This document shows, one piece after another, positions 15,654 through 25,527 of a stretch of DNA of 64,000 nucleotides. Numbering within the stretch: position 1 is the first letter of the stretch; every line of letters begins with the position of its first letter. The position numbers and the translations under genes were made by a program. The notes under the pieces were generated by a model. The model was given only the letters and a program-made list of their open reading frames with translations, did no database searches and was not told where the DNA came from. Origin of the DNA: DATKWD01 sp035529695 (lineage in GTDB: Bacteria; Actinomycetota; Acidimicrobiia; Acidimicrobiales; Salinilacustritrichaceae); assembly GCA_035529695.1 (NCBI GenBank), contig DATKWD010000097.1, positions 1 to 64,000 of the forward strand, written 5' to 3'.

Positions 15654-18029
15654 TCAGACCTCGACGTCGGATCCCCGGTCGAACGCGACGTCCGATCGGT
15701 CGCCACCGATGCGGCGGATCGGCCCGACGCCCAACATGACCGCGGGCCGGAGCAGGCGGCGAGAGCGAGTCGTCACCGAAGTGACGGCATGGACGATCTG
15801 CCCGATCTCGCCGGCCGCCTGTTCGGCCGTTTCGGCCTCGGCGTCGCCGATTCCGCTGGGGCCGTAGACCGCCGCCTCGGCGAGCACGCCGATGGTCCGT
15901 GCGTGCTCAGCGCCGGTGGGCAGGATCTGGCTTGCCCGACCAGCGGTCTCGGCGTGCGTCTCGCTCGGCACGTCGACCAAGCCGATCAGGCCGAGCTGCG
16001 CGAGGCTCTCGTCCCAGGCCAGTTGGACCCGGTCGGCGGCGGACTCGGCGGCGGCGCGCCGGCGTGTTCGGCGGTGGTGGTCGAGTCCAAGGGCGACGAG
16101 CACGTATGCCGCCGCCACCAGGAGCATGCCGCCGAGAGCGATCGCGGTCCAGACGAACCAACGCCACAGCCCGTTCGAGTCCGAACCGGCGTCGGCGGTT
16201 GCGGCCGCGTCGGCCGCAGGGGCGTTGTCGGGCGTGGCGGCCTCGACGTTGAGGTCGTCGGGCGGCTGCGTGGTCTGCGTTTCGGGCTGCGTCGTCGCGC
16301 TCGGCAGGGTGGTGGCAGTGTTGGGGTTCCCGCCCGACTGCACCTGCTGCTCGGGCACCCCCGTGTAGGTCTCGGCACCCGGTGCGCCCCGTCCCGGTGT
16401 CGGTTCGAACGGCACCCAGCCCAGACCTGCGAAGTACACCTCGGGCCATGCATGAGCGTGTTCGCCGCGCACCGAGAAGAGGCCGGGCTCGACCTCGATG
16501 CCCGGTGTGAAGCCCACCGCCACACGCGCCGGGATCCCCAGCGAGCGGGCCATCGCCGCGAAGGCACCGGCGAACTGCTCGCAGTATCCCGCCCGATCGA
16601 CCAGGAGGAACCGCTCGAGGTCGTCGCCGGTGTGGCCGCCTGGCACGCTGAGGTCGTATCTGAAGCCGCGCAGGAAGTCCTGGAGGAGCAACGCCGACTC
16701 GTAGGGCGTGGGGTCGGCCACGACACCGGAGGTCTTCTCGACCGCCAACTGCGCCACGCTGGAGGGGAAGTCATCGGGCAACTGGAGGTGTGCCTCGGTG
16801 ATGTCCTCGGGGTAGACACCCGTCGTGTCGCGGAGCGTGTCGGCGTCGAACGTCGGGAGGTCCGATCGGACCGTGTAGCTGACCCCGTCGCTGTCGAGGA
16901 TGTCGGTGTCGACGATGAGGGTCGAGGAGAACTCGTCGTAGCGGAGATCGAGGTCGGCCTCGACCTCTCGGGGCTCGAAGGCCGCGGGCAACCAGATCGC
17001 CGCCAGTGCCTTGACCTCGAAGGTCTGGCTCACCGGCGCGAACGTCGAGGGCGACTCGCCGCTCCCCTCGAGGCCACCGCTCGCCCGCCCGTACGAGCCG
17101 CTCGACGACCAGATCCGTCCGTCGAAGGAGTCGAGCGCCGTGAGCCGCCAGTAGGCCCGAACGTCGCTCTCGACCGTGAACACCTCGACGTTCGCCTGAT
17201 CGACGAGCCGGCGCCGGATGTCGACCAGCGGCGAAACCGTGACGCGTGACTGCGGCGCGTTGGTGTTCGGCTCGAGTTCCACGAGGGGCGCAGCACCGGC
17301 ACCGGGAAGGCTCGGGCCGCTGATCGACGCCGCCAGGACGGCGATGAGCAGCATGATCGTGCCGGTGCCGATGAGGGCGGCGCTCCCGCGACCTGAGCTG
17401 CCGGCCACCCACTGGCCGGTGCGGGTCTGGCGTGCGACCCGGTGCACCAGGAAGAACGCAAGCGCTGCGACGACTGCGACCAACGTGGCCGGCGTGCGCT
17501 GGTGGTCGTCGGCGAGCACGGCGCTGAACACGAAGATGGTCCCTGACGGGAGCATGGCCTCCACCGGGAGGTCGAGCCTGAAGCAGGCCCAGTCGGACAC
17601 GAAGGCCGAGATCCAGAGCGCGGCTGCGCACAGGATCAGGAAGCCGGTGACCGGAACCGTCGGTGTGGGGGTCTCGCCGAAGAGCGCGAGGGCGGTGTCG
17701 AGATCGCCGGCCAGCCGGTCGAAGCTGCTCGGTGTGGGAAGGCCCAACACGGTCGAGCGTGGTTCGAACAGGACGACCGTCGTCACCAGTGCAGCGAACG
17801 GGAGCAGGCACGCCACGAGCGCGAGTGATCGTCCGGTGCGACGGAGGCCCATCAGGAAGAGGTGTGCGACCACAGCGGTGACGAGAAGCGGCGCCACGTG
17901 GTCGTTGCCCACGAAGAGCCGGCCGAGGCTCACGAGTGCCGCGATGCTGAGTCCCAGAAGGGTGACTTCGCGTCCTACCTCGAGGCGGTCTTCCCACCAC
18001 CGGGCACCTTTGGGCTCGACCACGGTCAT
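15654..18029 (-). CDS. Transglutaminase-like membrane protein (TgpA/DUF3488 type)
   Basis: A 791-residue protein with about seven N-terminal membrane helices, a large extracytoplasmic transglutaminase-like domain and one C-terminal membrane helix with a cytoplasmic tail. The catalytic Cys483 lies in GYCEQF and the His in GEHAHAWPEVYF. The third catalytic position reads FEPTPG, with Glu in place of the classical Asp. A Thr/Gln/Pro-rich linker precedes the last helix. ATG 18029 overlaps the DUF58 stop by ATGA; a longer start at 18080 is less likely. It is the last gene of a moxR-DUF58-transglutaminase operon, a common bacterial arrangement linked to envelope processes. The substrate is unknown. 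Confidence 0.9.
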   Translation of the reverse strand: MTVVEPKGARWWEDRLEVGREVTLLGLSIAALVSLGRLFVGNDHVAPLLVTAVVAHLFLMGLRRTGRSLALVACLLPFAALVTTVVLFEPRSTVLGLPTPSSFDRLAGDLDTALALFGETPTPTVPVTGFLILCAAALWISAFVSDWACFRLDLPVEAMLPSGTIFVFSAVLADDHQRTPATLVAVVAALAFFLVHRVARQTRTGQWVAGSSGRGSAALIGTGTIMLLIAVLAASISGPSLPGAGAAPLVELEPNTNAPQSRVTVSPLVDIRRRLVDQANVEVFTVESDVRAYWRLTALDSFDGRIWSSSGSYGRASGGLEGSGESPSTFAPVSQTFEVKALAAIWLPAAFEPREVEADLDLRYDEFSSTLIVDTDILDSDGVSYTVRSDLPTFDADTLRDTTGVYPEDITEAHLQLPDDFPSSVAQLAVEKTSGVVADPTPYESALLLQDFLRGFRYDLSVPGGHTGDDLERFLLVDRAGYCEQFAGAFAAMARSLGIPARVAVGFTPGIEVEPGLFSVRGEHAHAWPEVYFAGLGWVPFEPTPGRGAPGAETYTGVPEQQVQSGGNPNTATTLPSATTQPETQTTQPPDDLNVEAATPDNAPAADAAATADAGSDSNGLWRWFVWTAIALGGMLLVAAAYVLVALGLDHHRRTRRRAAAESAADRVQLAWDESLAQLGLIGLVDVPSETHAETAGRASQILPTGAEHARTIGVLAEAAVYGPSGIGDAEAETAEQAAGEIGQIVHAVTSVTTRSRRLLRPAVMLGVGPIRRIGGDRSDVAFDRGSDVEV

Positions 18030-19207
18030 CGGGTGCCGACCCTCGCGCGCGAACGGGAGGACGCGTGAGATCCCTGCCACACCGAACGGAACGACGTGCC
18101 GGTGGGGATGCTGAGCATCGAGGCGCCAGGGAGCGCGCTGGGAGTACCCGAGGTCCCGAACATGACGAAGGTCAGTCGACCGAACCCGACCGCGGCCCGC
18201 TTCACGCCCAGCTGCTCGCTGCCACGGAGCGCTCCGCTCACGACGACGAGCGCTCCGTTGCTCCCACTTCGCCCGATCGTTCGAGCCGTCGTCGCCGGGT
18301 CCGACCGGTTCGAGCGTGAAACGAGGGAGAGACGCTCGAAGATCGACTCGAGGTGCGCGTGACCGCTGCCGAGGTCGGTCTCACTGCCGTCGGTGGCGAC
18401 GAGCCTGACCAGGTCGCCCCGCCGCCAAGCCGCGTTGATGATGCTGGCCGCAGCCGACACCGCCTGCTCGAACACCTGCGGGACGAACGATCCGTGTCGC
18501 TGGTCGAGCAGCACGGTCGTGCGGCCCTGCCACGGCAGTTCGTCCTGCCTGACGACCAGGTCGCCGGTGCGGGCAGTCGATGCCCAGTGAACTCGTCGGA
18601 GGTCGTCGCCGATGACGTAGGGCCGCAGCGCATGGAACTCGTCACCCGAACGACCCAGCGCGCTCGGGTGAGCTGCACCAGAGGTCGGATCCGGTCCGGC
18701 GGCCTGCCGGGGTGGCTCGATCTGGTCGACCCGCGGGAAGACGGTCAGCGAGGCGGTTCCCGCCGCCCTCGTCCTGACCGACGTGAGGCCGAACGGGTCG
18801 GTGACCACGACGTCGAGCGGGCCCACCTCGACCACGCCGCGTCGATCGGACGGCAGCCGATACGCGATCGTGGCCGATTCGCCACCGCGCAGGGGGTTGA
18901 CCAGCAGATCGGCTCCGCTTGTTCCGGTCACCGGGTCGAGAAGGCGAAGCACCGGCGTACGCGACGCCCGCAGGTTGCGGATCCGGATGGTCGAACGCGC
19001 GGGGGTGCCGGCGTGGACCCGCAAGGGCGTGATCTTCCGCCCGGCACCGAGGTCGAGCCGCGACAGGACGACCCAGCCGAAGCAGATCGCCAGCAGGATT
19101 CCGGCTGCAGCTCCGCAGATGTAGAGCTCGACGAGCCCGAAGACCCGGCCGCCGACGAGCAGGCCGGCCGCCGTGGCCCCGACCAGCAGCCCGGCTCGGG
19201 TCAGCAC
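18026..19207 (-). CDS. DUF58 domain protein
   Basis: A 393-residue protein with two N-terminal membrane helices (about 5-22 and 28-48) and an immunoglobulin-like middle. The DUF58 core signature GDEFHALRPYVIGDDLRRVHWASTAR is split here across its two recognised parts, GDEFHALRPY and DDLRRVHWAS. The C-terminal part has a von Willebrand A-like fold with a partial metal-site motif (VLLDQR). It lies between moxR (6-base gap) and the transglutaminase gene (ATGA overlap). In this conserved trio the MoxR ATPase is thought to act on the vWA-like partner; which process is served here is not visible. Confidence 0.9.
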   Translation of the reverse strand: MLTRAGLLVGATAAGLLVGGRVFGLVELYICGAAAGILLAICFGWVVLSRLDLGAGRKITPLRVHAGTPARSTIRIRNLRASRTPVLRLLDPVTGTSGADLLVNPLRGGESATIAYRLPSDRRGVVEVGPLDVVVTDPFGLTSVRTRAAGTASLTVFPRVDQIEPPRQAAGPDPTSGAAHPSALGRSGDEFHALRPYVIGDDLRRVHWASTARTGDLVVRQDELPWQGRTTVLLDQRHGSFVPQVFEQAVSAAASIINAAWRRGDLVRLVATDGSETDLGSGHAHLESIFERLSLVSRSNRSDPATTARTIGRSGSNGALVVVSGALRGSEQLGVKRAAVGFGRLTFVMFGTSGTPSALPGASMLSIPTGTSFRSVWQGSHASSRSRARVGTR

Positions 19208-19213
19208 GTCGCC

Positions 19214-20206
19214 TCAGCCCGTTGCCCGAGGCACCGGAACCGATGCGACGATCTCGTCGAGGATCCCTGCGGCGTCGCGGCCCTGCTGTTCGGCTTCGGG
19301 CGTGATCATCACGCGGTGGGAGACGACCGAGGCAGCCAGTGCCTTCACGTCGTCGGGCGTGGTGAAGTCGCGTCCGCTCATCGCCGCCCGGGCTCGGGCT
19401 GCCCGCTGGAGTGCCAGGACCGACCGTGGCGACATGCCGAGGCTGAGCGCCGGATGTCGTCGGCTCGCCTCGGCGAGATCGACGAGGTACGCCTTGAGCG
19501 GCTCGGCGACATGGATCCGACGCGCCGCTTGCACCATGGCCGTGATGTCGGTCGCACGCAGCACGGGCCGGACGTCCTCGAGGGCGTCGTGCTCGCCGTG
19601 CTGGTCGAGCATGTCGAGCTCGGCTGCACGGTCGGGGTAGCCCATCGACCCGCGCAGGAGAAAGCGGTCGAGCTGACTGTCGGGCAGGGGATAGGTGCCC
19701 TCGTGCTCGATCGGGTTCTGCGTCGCGATCACCATGAACGGCGCCTCGAGCACATGGGTCGTGCCGTCGACGGTGACCTGCCGTTCGGCCATGGCCTCCA
19801 GGAGTGCGGCCTGGGTCTTCGGCGACGCCCGGTTGATCTCGTCGGCCAGCACGACGTTGGCGAAGATCGGACCCGAGCGGAACTCGAACTCGTCGGTTCC
19901 ACGGTGGAACACCGAGACCCCGACGACGTCGGTGGGGAGCAGGTCGGGTGTGAACTGCACCCGACCGAACGATCCGTCGATCGAGGCGGCCAGCGCCTTC
20001 GCAAGGCTTGTCTTGCCGACCCCCGGCACGTCCTCGATGAGCATGTGGCCTTCTGCCACGAGACAGAGGACGGCCAGTTCGACGACGTCGCGCTTGCCCT
20101 GGATGACGGTCTCGATGTTGTCGACGAGGCGCTGGACGTACTCCGAGAAGCTCGCCGCTCTCGGCGTCGTGCGTTCCGCGGTCGTCACGCCTTGGGTTCC
20201 TCTCAT
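19214..20206 (-). CDS. MoxR-family AAA+ ATPase
   Basis: A 330-residue AAA+ ATPase with Walker A EDVPGVGKTSLAKA, Walker B VVLADEINRASP, sensor-1 ATQNP and the MoxR-typical GTYPLPDSQLDRF motif. MoxR proteins act as chaperone-like ATPases for partners with vWA folds, which fits the DUF58 gene that follows within 6 bases. The ATG at 20206 is used; a GTG at 20185 (VTTAERT) is also possible. It is the first gene of the three-gene operon. The divergent ROK gene begins 80 bases away. Confidence 0.93.
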   Translation of the reverse strand: MRGTQGVTTAERTTPRAASFSEYVQRLVDNIETVIQGKRDVVELAVLCLVAEGHMLIEDVPGVGKTSLAKALAASIDGSFGRVQFTPDLLPTDVVGVSVFHRGTDEFEFRSGPIFANVVLADEINRASPKTQAALLEAMAERQVTVDGTTHVLEAPFMVIATQNPIEHEGTYPLPDSQLDRFLLRGSMGYPDRAAELDMLDQHGEHDALEDVRPVLRATDITAMVQAARRIHVAEPLKAYLVDLAEASRRHPALSLGMSPRSVLALQRAARARAAMSGRDFTTPDDVKALAASVVSHRVMITPEAEQQGRDAAGILDEIVASVPVPRATG

Positions 20207-20286
20207 CAGGGCTGGCAGAGGTGAAATGGTATTGGACCGCGGGTCGTGGCGGGCCGTCGCGGCGACAACATCCCTACGCTGCGCTG

Positions 20287-21138
20287 ATGGTCGTGCTCGG
20301 AATCGACGTTGGAGGGACGAAGCTGGCGGTCGGCGTGATCGACGACGGAGGAGCGCTGCTGGCCCGGGCCCAGCGCCCGACCTCGGCCGCCTCGACCGGC
20401 GAGCTTCTCTTCGCCGAGCTCGTCGAGCTCGTTCGTGGGCTCGATGCCGGCCTGCTCGACTCGTGCACGGCGATCGGGGTCGGATGTGGTGGGCCGATGA
20501 CCAAGGGAGGAGAGGAGGTGTCGCCGCTGAACATCGTCGCCTGGCGCGGTTTTCCCCTTCGATCGCGGCTCGAGGCCGAGTTCGCGCGCCCGGTCGGGGT
20601 CGACGGCGATGCCAAGGCGCTGGCGAGGGGTGAAGGGTGGGTCGGGGCGGCAGCCGGGGTCAGCGATTTCGTGGCGATGGTGGTGTCCACCGGCGTCGGC
20701 GGCGGAATCGTGTTGGACGGGAGAATGCTCGACGGTGCCGCCGGCAACGCCGGGCACATCGGGCATGTGATCGTCGAGCCCGAAGGCCGTCCCTGCGCGT
20801 GCGGCGCACGTGGCTGCCTCGAAGCCGAGGCCTCCGGCACGGCGATCGCTGCGAGCACCGGCCGTCCCGCGGCCGAGGCACCTCACGAGGTGCGCGTGCG
20901 GACCGGGATGCTGGTCGGGCGGGCGGTCGCGTCAGTCGCCAACCTGCTCGACCTTCGGCTCGCGGTGGTGTCGGGCTCGGTGGCGCTGGGCTTCGGCGAT
21001 GTCTTCTTCGAGGCGGCTCAAGCCGAGGTCGATCGCACCGCAAGGCTCGACTTCTCGGTCGGAACGCGCATCGTGCCGGGCGAGCTCGGCGACGAGGGCC
21101 CGCTCGTCGGAGCGGCAGCGGTCGCGCTGTTCGGCTGA
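20287..21138 (+). CDS. ROK-family sugar kinase (glucokinase-like)
   Basis: A 283-residue protein with the N-terminal phosphate-binding motif GIDVGGTKLAVGVID, a sugar-binding catalytic Asp region (GVDGDAKALARGEG), the glycine-rich STGVGGGIV loop and the ROK zinc/sugar signature GHIGHVIV...CACGARGCLE. No N-terminal helix-turn-helix is present, so this is an enzyme rather than a ROK repressor. Likely substrates are glucose or another hexose such as mannose or N-acetylmannosamine; sequence alone does not decide. ATG 20287 sits at the conserved start. Confidence 0.92.
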   Translation: MVVLGIDVGGTKLAVGVIDDGGALLARAQRPTSAASTGELLFAELVELVRGLDAGLLDSCTAIGVGCGGPMTKGGEEVSPLNIVAWRGFPLRSRLEAEFARPVGVDGDAKALARGEGWVGAAAGVSDFVAMVVSTGVGGGIVLDGRMLDGAAGNAGHIGHVIVEPEGRPCACGARGCLEAEASGTAIAASTGRPAAEAPHEVRVRTGMLVGRAVASVANLLDLRLAVVSGSVALGFGDVFFEAAQAEVDRTARLDFSVGTRIVPGELGDEGPLVGAAAVALFG

Positions 21139-21160
21139 GGTCGGTCGCTACCGTCGCGTC

Positions 21161-22039
21161 ATGCGTGTCGGTGTGGTGATCCTGCCCGACCAGCGATGGG
21201 CTGACGGTGGGTGGCGATGGAAGCGGGCCGAGGAGCTCGGGTTTGCTCATGCCTGGACCTACGACCACATCGGCTGGCGTTCGCTGAGCCAGGGCCCTTG
21301 GTTCGGCGCGATGCCGACGTTGACCGCGGCGGCCGCTGCGACGTCGACCATCCGCCTCGGCACGATGGTGGCGTCGCCGAACTTCCGTCATCCGGTGCCC
21401 TTCGCCCGCGACGTGCTCGCGCTCGATGACGTTGCGGGAGGCCGACTCAGCCTGGGGCTCGGGGCGGGTACGCAGGTCGGGGATGCGACGGTGTTGGGGG
21501 AGGGCGGACCGTCCCCGCGCGTGCGCCTGCAACGCTTCGAGGAGTTCGTGACGCTGCTCGACACGCTGCTGACCAATGACACGGTCACGTCGGCAGGCCG
21601 GCACTTCTCCGCGCTCGACGCACCGATGGGGCCCGGGTGCGTACAGGAGCCACGGGTTCCGTTCGTGGTCGCTGCCACCGGCCCGCGAGGCATGCGCCTG
21701 GCAGCCCGAAAAGGCGATGGCTGGGTCACCACGGGTGACCCGAACCGTGGGGAGATCGGCATGGATGCCGTCGAGGGCTCTGCGTCGGTGCGGGCACAGA
21801 TGGACCGGCTGCGCGCGGCCTGCGACGCTGAAGACCGCGATCCGGTGACGATCGAGCGCTACGCCCTCACTGGACTGACCCTCAGCTCGGGACTCGGCTC
21901 GGCGGAGGAGTTTCGCGAGACCGTCGGCCGCTACGAGGGCATCGGCGTCGACGAACTGATCGTGCACTGGCCGCGAGCATCCGACTGGTTCGTCGGCGAC
22001 CTGGACCACTTCGAGTCGGTGGTGTCGTCGGTGCTCTAG
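21161..22039 (+). CDS. LLM-class (luciferase-like) F420-type oxidoreductase
   Basis: A 292-residue TIM-barrel flavin/F420-dependent oxidoreductase. Typical features are the N-terminal VILPDQRW, WTYDHIGWR, TSTIRLGTMV and the long LDDVAGGRLSLGLGAGTQ motif of the bacterial luciferase superfamily. In actinobacteria many such proteins use coenzyme F420 rather than FMN; that is likely but not proven here. The stop overlaps the convergent cyclase-ATPase regulator by 4 bases. The substrate is unknown. Confidence 0.88.
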   Translation: MRVGVVILPDQRWADGGWRWKRAEELGFAHAWTYDHIGWRSLSQGPWFGAMPTLTAAAAATSTIRLGTMVASPNFRHPVPFARDVLALDDVAGGRLSLGLGAGTQVGDATVLGEGGPSPRVRLQRFEEFVTLLDTLLTNDTVTSAGRHFSALDAPMGPGCVQEPRVPFVVAATGPRGMRLAARKGDGWVTTGDPNRGEIGMDAVEGSASVRAQMDRLRAACDAEDRDPVTIERYALTGLTLSSGLGSAEEFRETVGRYEGIGVDELIVHWPRASDWFVGDLDHFESVVSSVL

Positions 22040-25000
22040 TCGAGGCTGTCGAGGACCTGCCGGGCTCGTGCCGGGATCCCGAACTCGCCAGTCGAACCCA
22101 GCTCCTCGCCGAGGGCGCCCGCTCGTTGTGCCTGCTCGCGCGCCCGGTCCGACTCGCCTCGTTCGGCCAACAACTGCGCCCAGTCGAGGTGCTCGGAGGC
22201 AAGATAGGGCTTGGCGCCGGCGCGCTCGCTCAAGCCGATGGCCGCGCGGAAGTGAGCGTCCGAGGCATCGAAGTCACCCAGGCGCGCAGCGACCACCGCG
22301 AGACCGTGGTCGTTCGCGTCGGTGATGCTGACGCCGCTCCAGTTGAATGTGCCGGCGAAAGGCAACAGGCGCTCGTAGATGTGACGCATCGCGGCCTCGT
22401 CGATCGGGATGGTTCGCGTGAGCCGACCGAGCCCACACAGTGTGACCGGGTACTCGACGTCGGGTGGCACCGCCGCGAAGCCATCGGCCGTCAGGAACGC
22501 AACGTGCTCGACCGCTCCGTCAGGGTTCCCGCTCTCGGAGCACGCGCCGGCGAGGGCCACCCGCCACACAGGAGCACCCGGTTGTTCAGTGACGCGGTCT
22601 TCCAGAGCCGAGACGAGTTCACCGACCCGACCTTGGGCCCGCCGGACCATGTAGAAGAGGCCGCCCACGAAGGCCATCACCTGAGCCTTGCTCACCCCGT
22701 GATCCGTGCCGTACGCCATGGCGTCGAGGATCTGGGCTTCGGCTTCGTCGAGGTCGCCGACGAACGCACTGATCATCGCCGAGCGGTTGCGGGCGAGCCA
22801 CACGAAGATGGGTCGACGGAGTCGATCGGCGATGTCCTCGATGATGCCGAGTCGACGGAACATCTCGGCCCGCTCGCCGAGGGCGGCACTGACACAGAGC
22901 TCACCGGAGTGGATGTAGAAGTCGGCGACCGGATCCCGCCAGTCCTGCGCTGCGGCTTCCTCGTCGAAGCGGCGCAGGAGCCCGAGAAAAGGCTCGGATC
23001 CGTCGATCAAGGCCCAGCCGCCCAACATGGCGTCCATCATGGCGAGGGGGTCACCGGTGACCTTCGCCATCTCCAACGCCTCCGACGCGAGCCGACGCCG
23101 ACGTTCGTGTTCGCCAGTCCACTGGAGCTCGACGGCCAGTGTCGACATGAGACGTGCCCGCATCGGAGAAGGGTCTTCGCCGATGCCGTCGAGGGCCGAC
23201 TCGAGCAGTGCGATGAGCTCGTGATCGACACCACTGTCTGCTCCGGGGCTGGTGAAGACCGTGGCCGCCTCTGCGACCCGCTCGGGGTCAGCGAGTTCGC
23301 GGCCGGTCTCGGCCGCGGCGAACCCGAGGTCGCGGAACCGAGGGTCGTTGGCGGCCCGTAAAACCCTGGCCAATTCGATCTGCAGGTCGAACTGCAGATC
23401 GGCATGCGGAGTCGTGAGCAGTTCGAGATCGGTGATCGCGCGGTCGAGGTGTCGAGCAGCCGCCTCGAAGGCCAGATCGTCGGTCGCACGGTCTGCAGCC
23501 CGGCGGCAGAACTCGATCGCCTTGGCCGGGTCGCCGGCCAAGGCACCTTCGCTGAGATGATGAGCCAGCCCGTCGAGATGGTCGTCGAGATCGAGCGCAT
23601 GGGCAGCTTCGATGGCCTCGCCGACCTGCCAGTGCATCCGAACCCGACGGTTGGTGCTGAGCTCCTCGTAGAGCGTCGAGCGCACCAGGGCGTGGGCGAA
23701 GGCATACCGGCCGAACCGGCCCGTGACCTCTCGGACGATCGACGCGCCGGCGGCCTCGTCGAGCGCGTCGAACACATCGTCCTTCGAAAGTCCGCTCAAC
23801 GCCTCGATGATGGCGACGTCGAACTCCGGCCCGATGACGGCGCCGATCGACAACGCGGTGTTGGCCGCGTCGGACAGTCGCGACAGACGTCTGCCGACCA
23901 CTTCGCGAATGCCCTCCGGGATCCCGATCTCGGCCAGCGTGATGTCGCTCTCCCAACGCCCCTCCCGTTGCACGATCAGCCCCGACTCGGCGAGGTGCAG
24001 GAGCATCTCGCCGATGAAGAACGGGTTGCCCTGGGTCTCCTGGTGCACGGCCGCGGCGAGCTCGAGCCCCGATTCCTCGAGGCCATGGCCTGCCGCGTGC
24101 TCCATGAAGTCCGTGACCTCACCCGCGTCGAGACCCAGGAGATCGAGACGCTCGACCCCAGGTTCGCGACGGAGATCGGCGAGCACGTCGGACAGTGGGT
24201 GCGAGCGGTCGAGGTCGGTGTCGCGGTACGTGGCGAGGATGAGCAGCGGGGTGGCGGCCGGTCGTCGGAGCAGATGGCGAAGGAGCAGCAACGAGGGCTT
24301 GTCGGCCCAGTGGACGTCGTCGAGTACCAGGACGATCGGCGTCGATCTGCTGACGGCCTCGAGCAGGTCGCTCACCGACTCGAACAGGCGGTGACGCTCG
24401 GTCTCGCTCTCGGTCCGGACCGGCTCAGGCAGCTCTGGGATGAGATGCGCAAGGTCGGGGATGAGCCTCGTCATCTCGCCGCCGAGCGCCCCGAGCTCGT
24501 CGCGAAGTCGGTCGACCGGTACCGAATGGACGTAGTGGCGGAGTGCCTCGGCGAAGGGTTGGTAGGGGACGTCGAGCTCTTCAGCGCATCGTCCCCAAAG
24601 CAGCAACGCACCCTGTTCGTGGGCGAGCTTGACCGTCTCGGTGACCAGCCGAGTCTTGCCGACGCCCGGTTCACCCGACACGAGGACCACACGCCGCGTC
24701 CCCTCAGCCGCCTCCTTCCAGGCCGTGATCAGGTTCTCGCGCTCGGCGGATCGGCCGGCGAAGGGGAATGCGGGTGAGGTCTCGACGAACCCCGGTAGCG
24801 GGACCGAAGCGACGTCGTCCGACGTGTGGCTCTCGGGTGTCCAGGCGACCTCGCAGACGGCGATCGCGGCGGGGAGTCCCTTCAGGTCAAGCTCGCCCAG
24901 CGGCGTGAGCGCGAGCTGGCTGCGCGACCCAGCGAGCGCGCGAACCAGGTCGCTGACCAGGATCTGGCCGCCGTCGGCCTCGGCACAGAGACGTGAGGCC

Positions 25001-25350
25001 TCGATCACCGGGGTGCCGAACCAGTCGTCGTCCTCGAAGGTCGCATCTCCCGCGCTCACGCCGATGCGCATGGCCAGCGCAGGGCCTTCGGCCCGCCGGT
25101 TCCGGCGGTCGATCGATCGCTGCATCGCCACCGCCCCGCTGAGGGCATCGGCTGCACTGGTGTAGGAGACCATCAGCGCATCACCGATCGTCTTGACCTC
25201 GCGGCCGCCCGTCTCCTCGATGGCACCACGGAGGTCGGTGAAGTGGTCGCGACGAAGTTCGTCGGCCGCCACGTCGCCGATCTCTGCGGTGACCTCGGTC
25301 GATCCGACGAGATCGGTGAACAGGATCGTCACCAGCCCAGATGTACTCAT
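22036..25350 (-). CDS. Class III cyclase-like / AAA ATPase / TPR-type regulator
   Basis: A 1104-residue protein. Residues 1-170 are a class III nucleotide cyclase homology domain with metal ligands Asp13 and Asp57 and Lys53. The transition-state Asn is replaced by Ile116 (VIEASR), while Arg120 remains, so cyclase activity is doubtful. From about 195 an STAND/AAA-type ATPase follows: Walker A GEPGVGKT (226-233) and Walker B LVLDDVHWAD. The rest is helical repeats (TPR-like, EAAARHL and similar). No C-terminal LuxR helix-turn-helix is seen. The architecture is frequent in actinobacteria and thought to be signal-sensing. It is flanked on both sides by LLM-type oxidoreductase genes, one convergent and one divergent, which hints at a link but does not prove one. 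Confidence 0.88.
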   Translation of the reverse strand: MSTSGLVTILFTDLVGSTEVTAEIGDVAADELRRDHFTDLRGAIEETGGREVKTIGDALMVSYTSAADALSGAVAMQRSIDRRNRRAEGPALAMRIGVSAGDATFEDDDWFGTPVIEASRLCAEADGGQILVSDLVRALAGSRSQLALTPLGELDLKGLPAAIAVCEVAWTPESHTSDDVASVPLPGFVETSPAFPFAGRSAERENLITAWKEAAEGTRRVVLVSGEPGVGKTRLVTETVKLAHEQGALLLWGRCAEELDVPYQPFAEALRHYVHSVPVDRLRDELGALGGEMTRLIPDLAHLIPELPEPVRTESETERHRLFESVSDLLEAVSRSTPIVLVLDDVHWADKPSLLLLRHLLRRPAATPLLILATYRDTDLDRSHPLSDVLADLRREPGVERLDLLGLDAGEVTDFMEHAAGHGLEESGLELAAAVHQETQGNPFFIGEMLLHLAESGLIVQREGRWESDITLAEIGIPEGIREVVGRRLSRLSDAANTALSIGAVIGPEFDVAIIEALSGLSKDDVFDALDEAAGASIVREVTGRFGRYAFAHALVRSTLYEELSTNRRVRMHWQVGEAIEAAHALDLDDHLDGLAHHLSEGALAGDPAKAIEFCRRAADRATDDLAFEAAARHLDRAITDLELLTTPHADLQFDLQIELARVLRAANDPRFRDLGFAAAETGRELADPERVAEAATVFTSPGADSGVDHELIALLESALDGIGEDPSPMRARLMSTLAVELQWTGEHERRRRLASEALEMAKVTGDPLAMMDAMLGGWALIDGSEPFLGLLRRFDEEAAAQDWRDPVADFYIHSGELCVSAALGERAEMFRRLGIIEDIADRLRRPIFVWLARNRSAMISAFVGDLDEAEAQILDAMAYGTDHGVSKAQVMAFVGGLFYMVRRAQGRVGELVSALEDRVTEQPGAPVWRVALAGACSESGNPDGAVEHVAFLTADGFAAVPPDVEYPVTLCGLGRLTRTIPIDEAAMRHIYERLLPFAGTFNWSGVSITDANDHGLAVVAARLGDFDASDAHFRAAIGLSERAGAKPYLASEHLDWAQLLAERGESDRAREQAQRAGALGEELGSTGEFGIPARARQVLDSLD

Positions 25351-25527
25351 CGCACCCCCACAGGCTCGGCCTGGGTTCCCAGCACCGAGTGGGCGAAGCG
25401 TACGTCAGCCGGCGAGGCCGGGTCGTCGAGCCACCGATCGGACCGCCGGGTCACCGTTCGTCGCAGGGTCGTGGCGCGCCGCAAGGAATCGGGACGGCTC
25501 GTGTCAGAGCGGCGGTACGGTCGGCGC

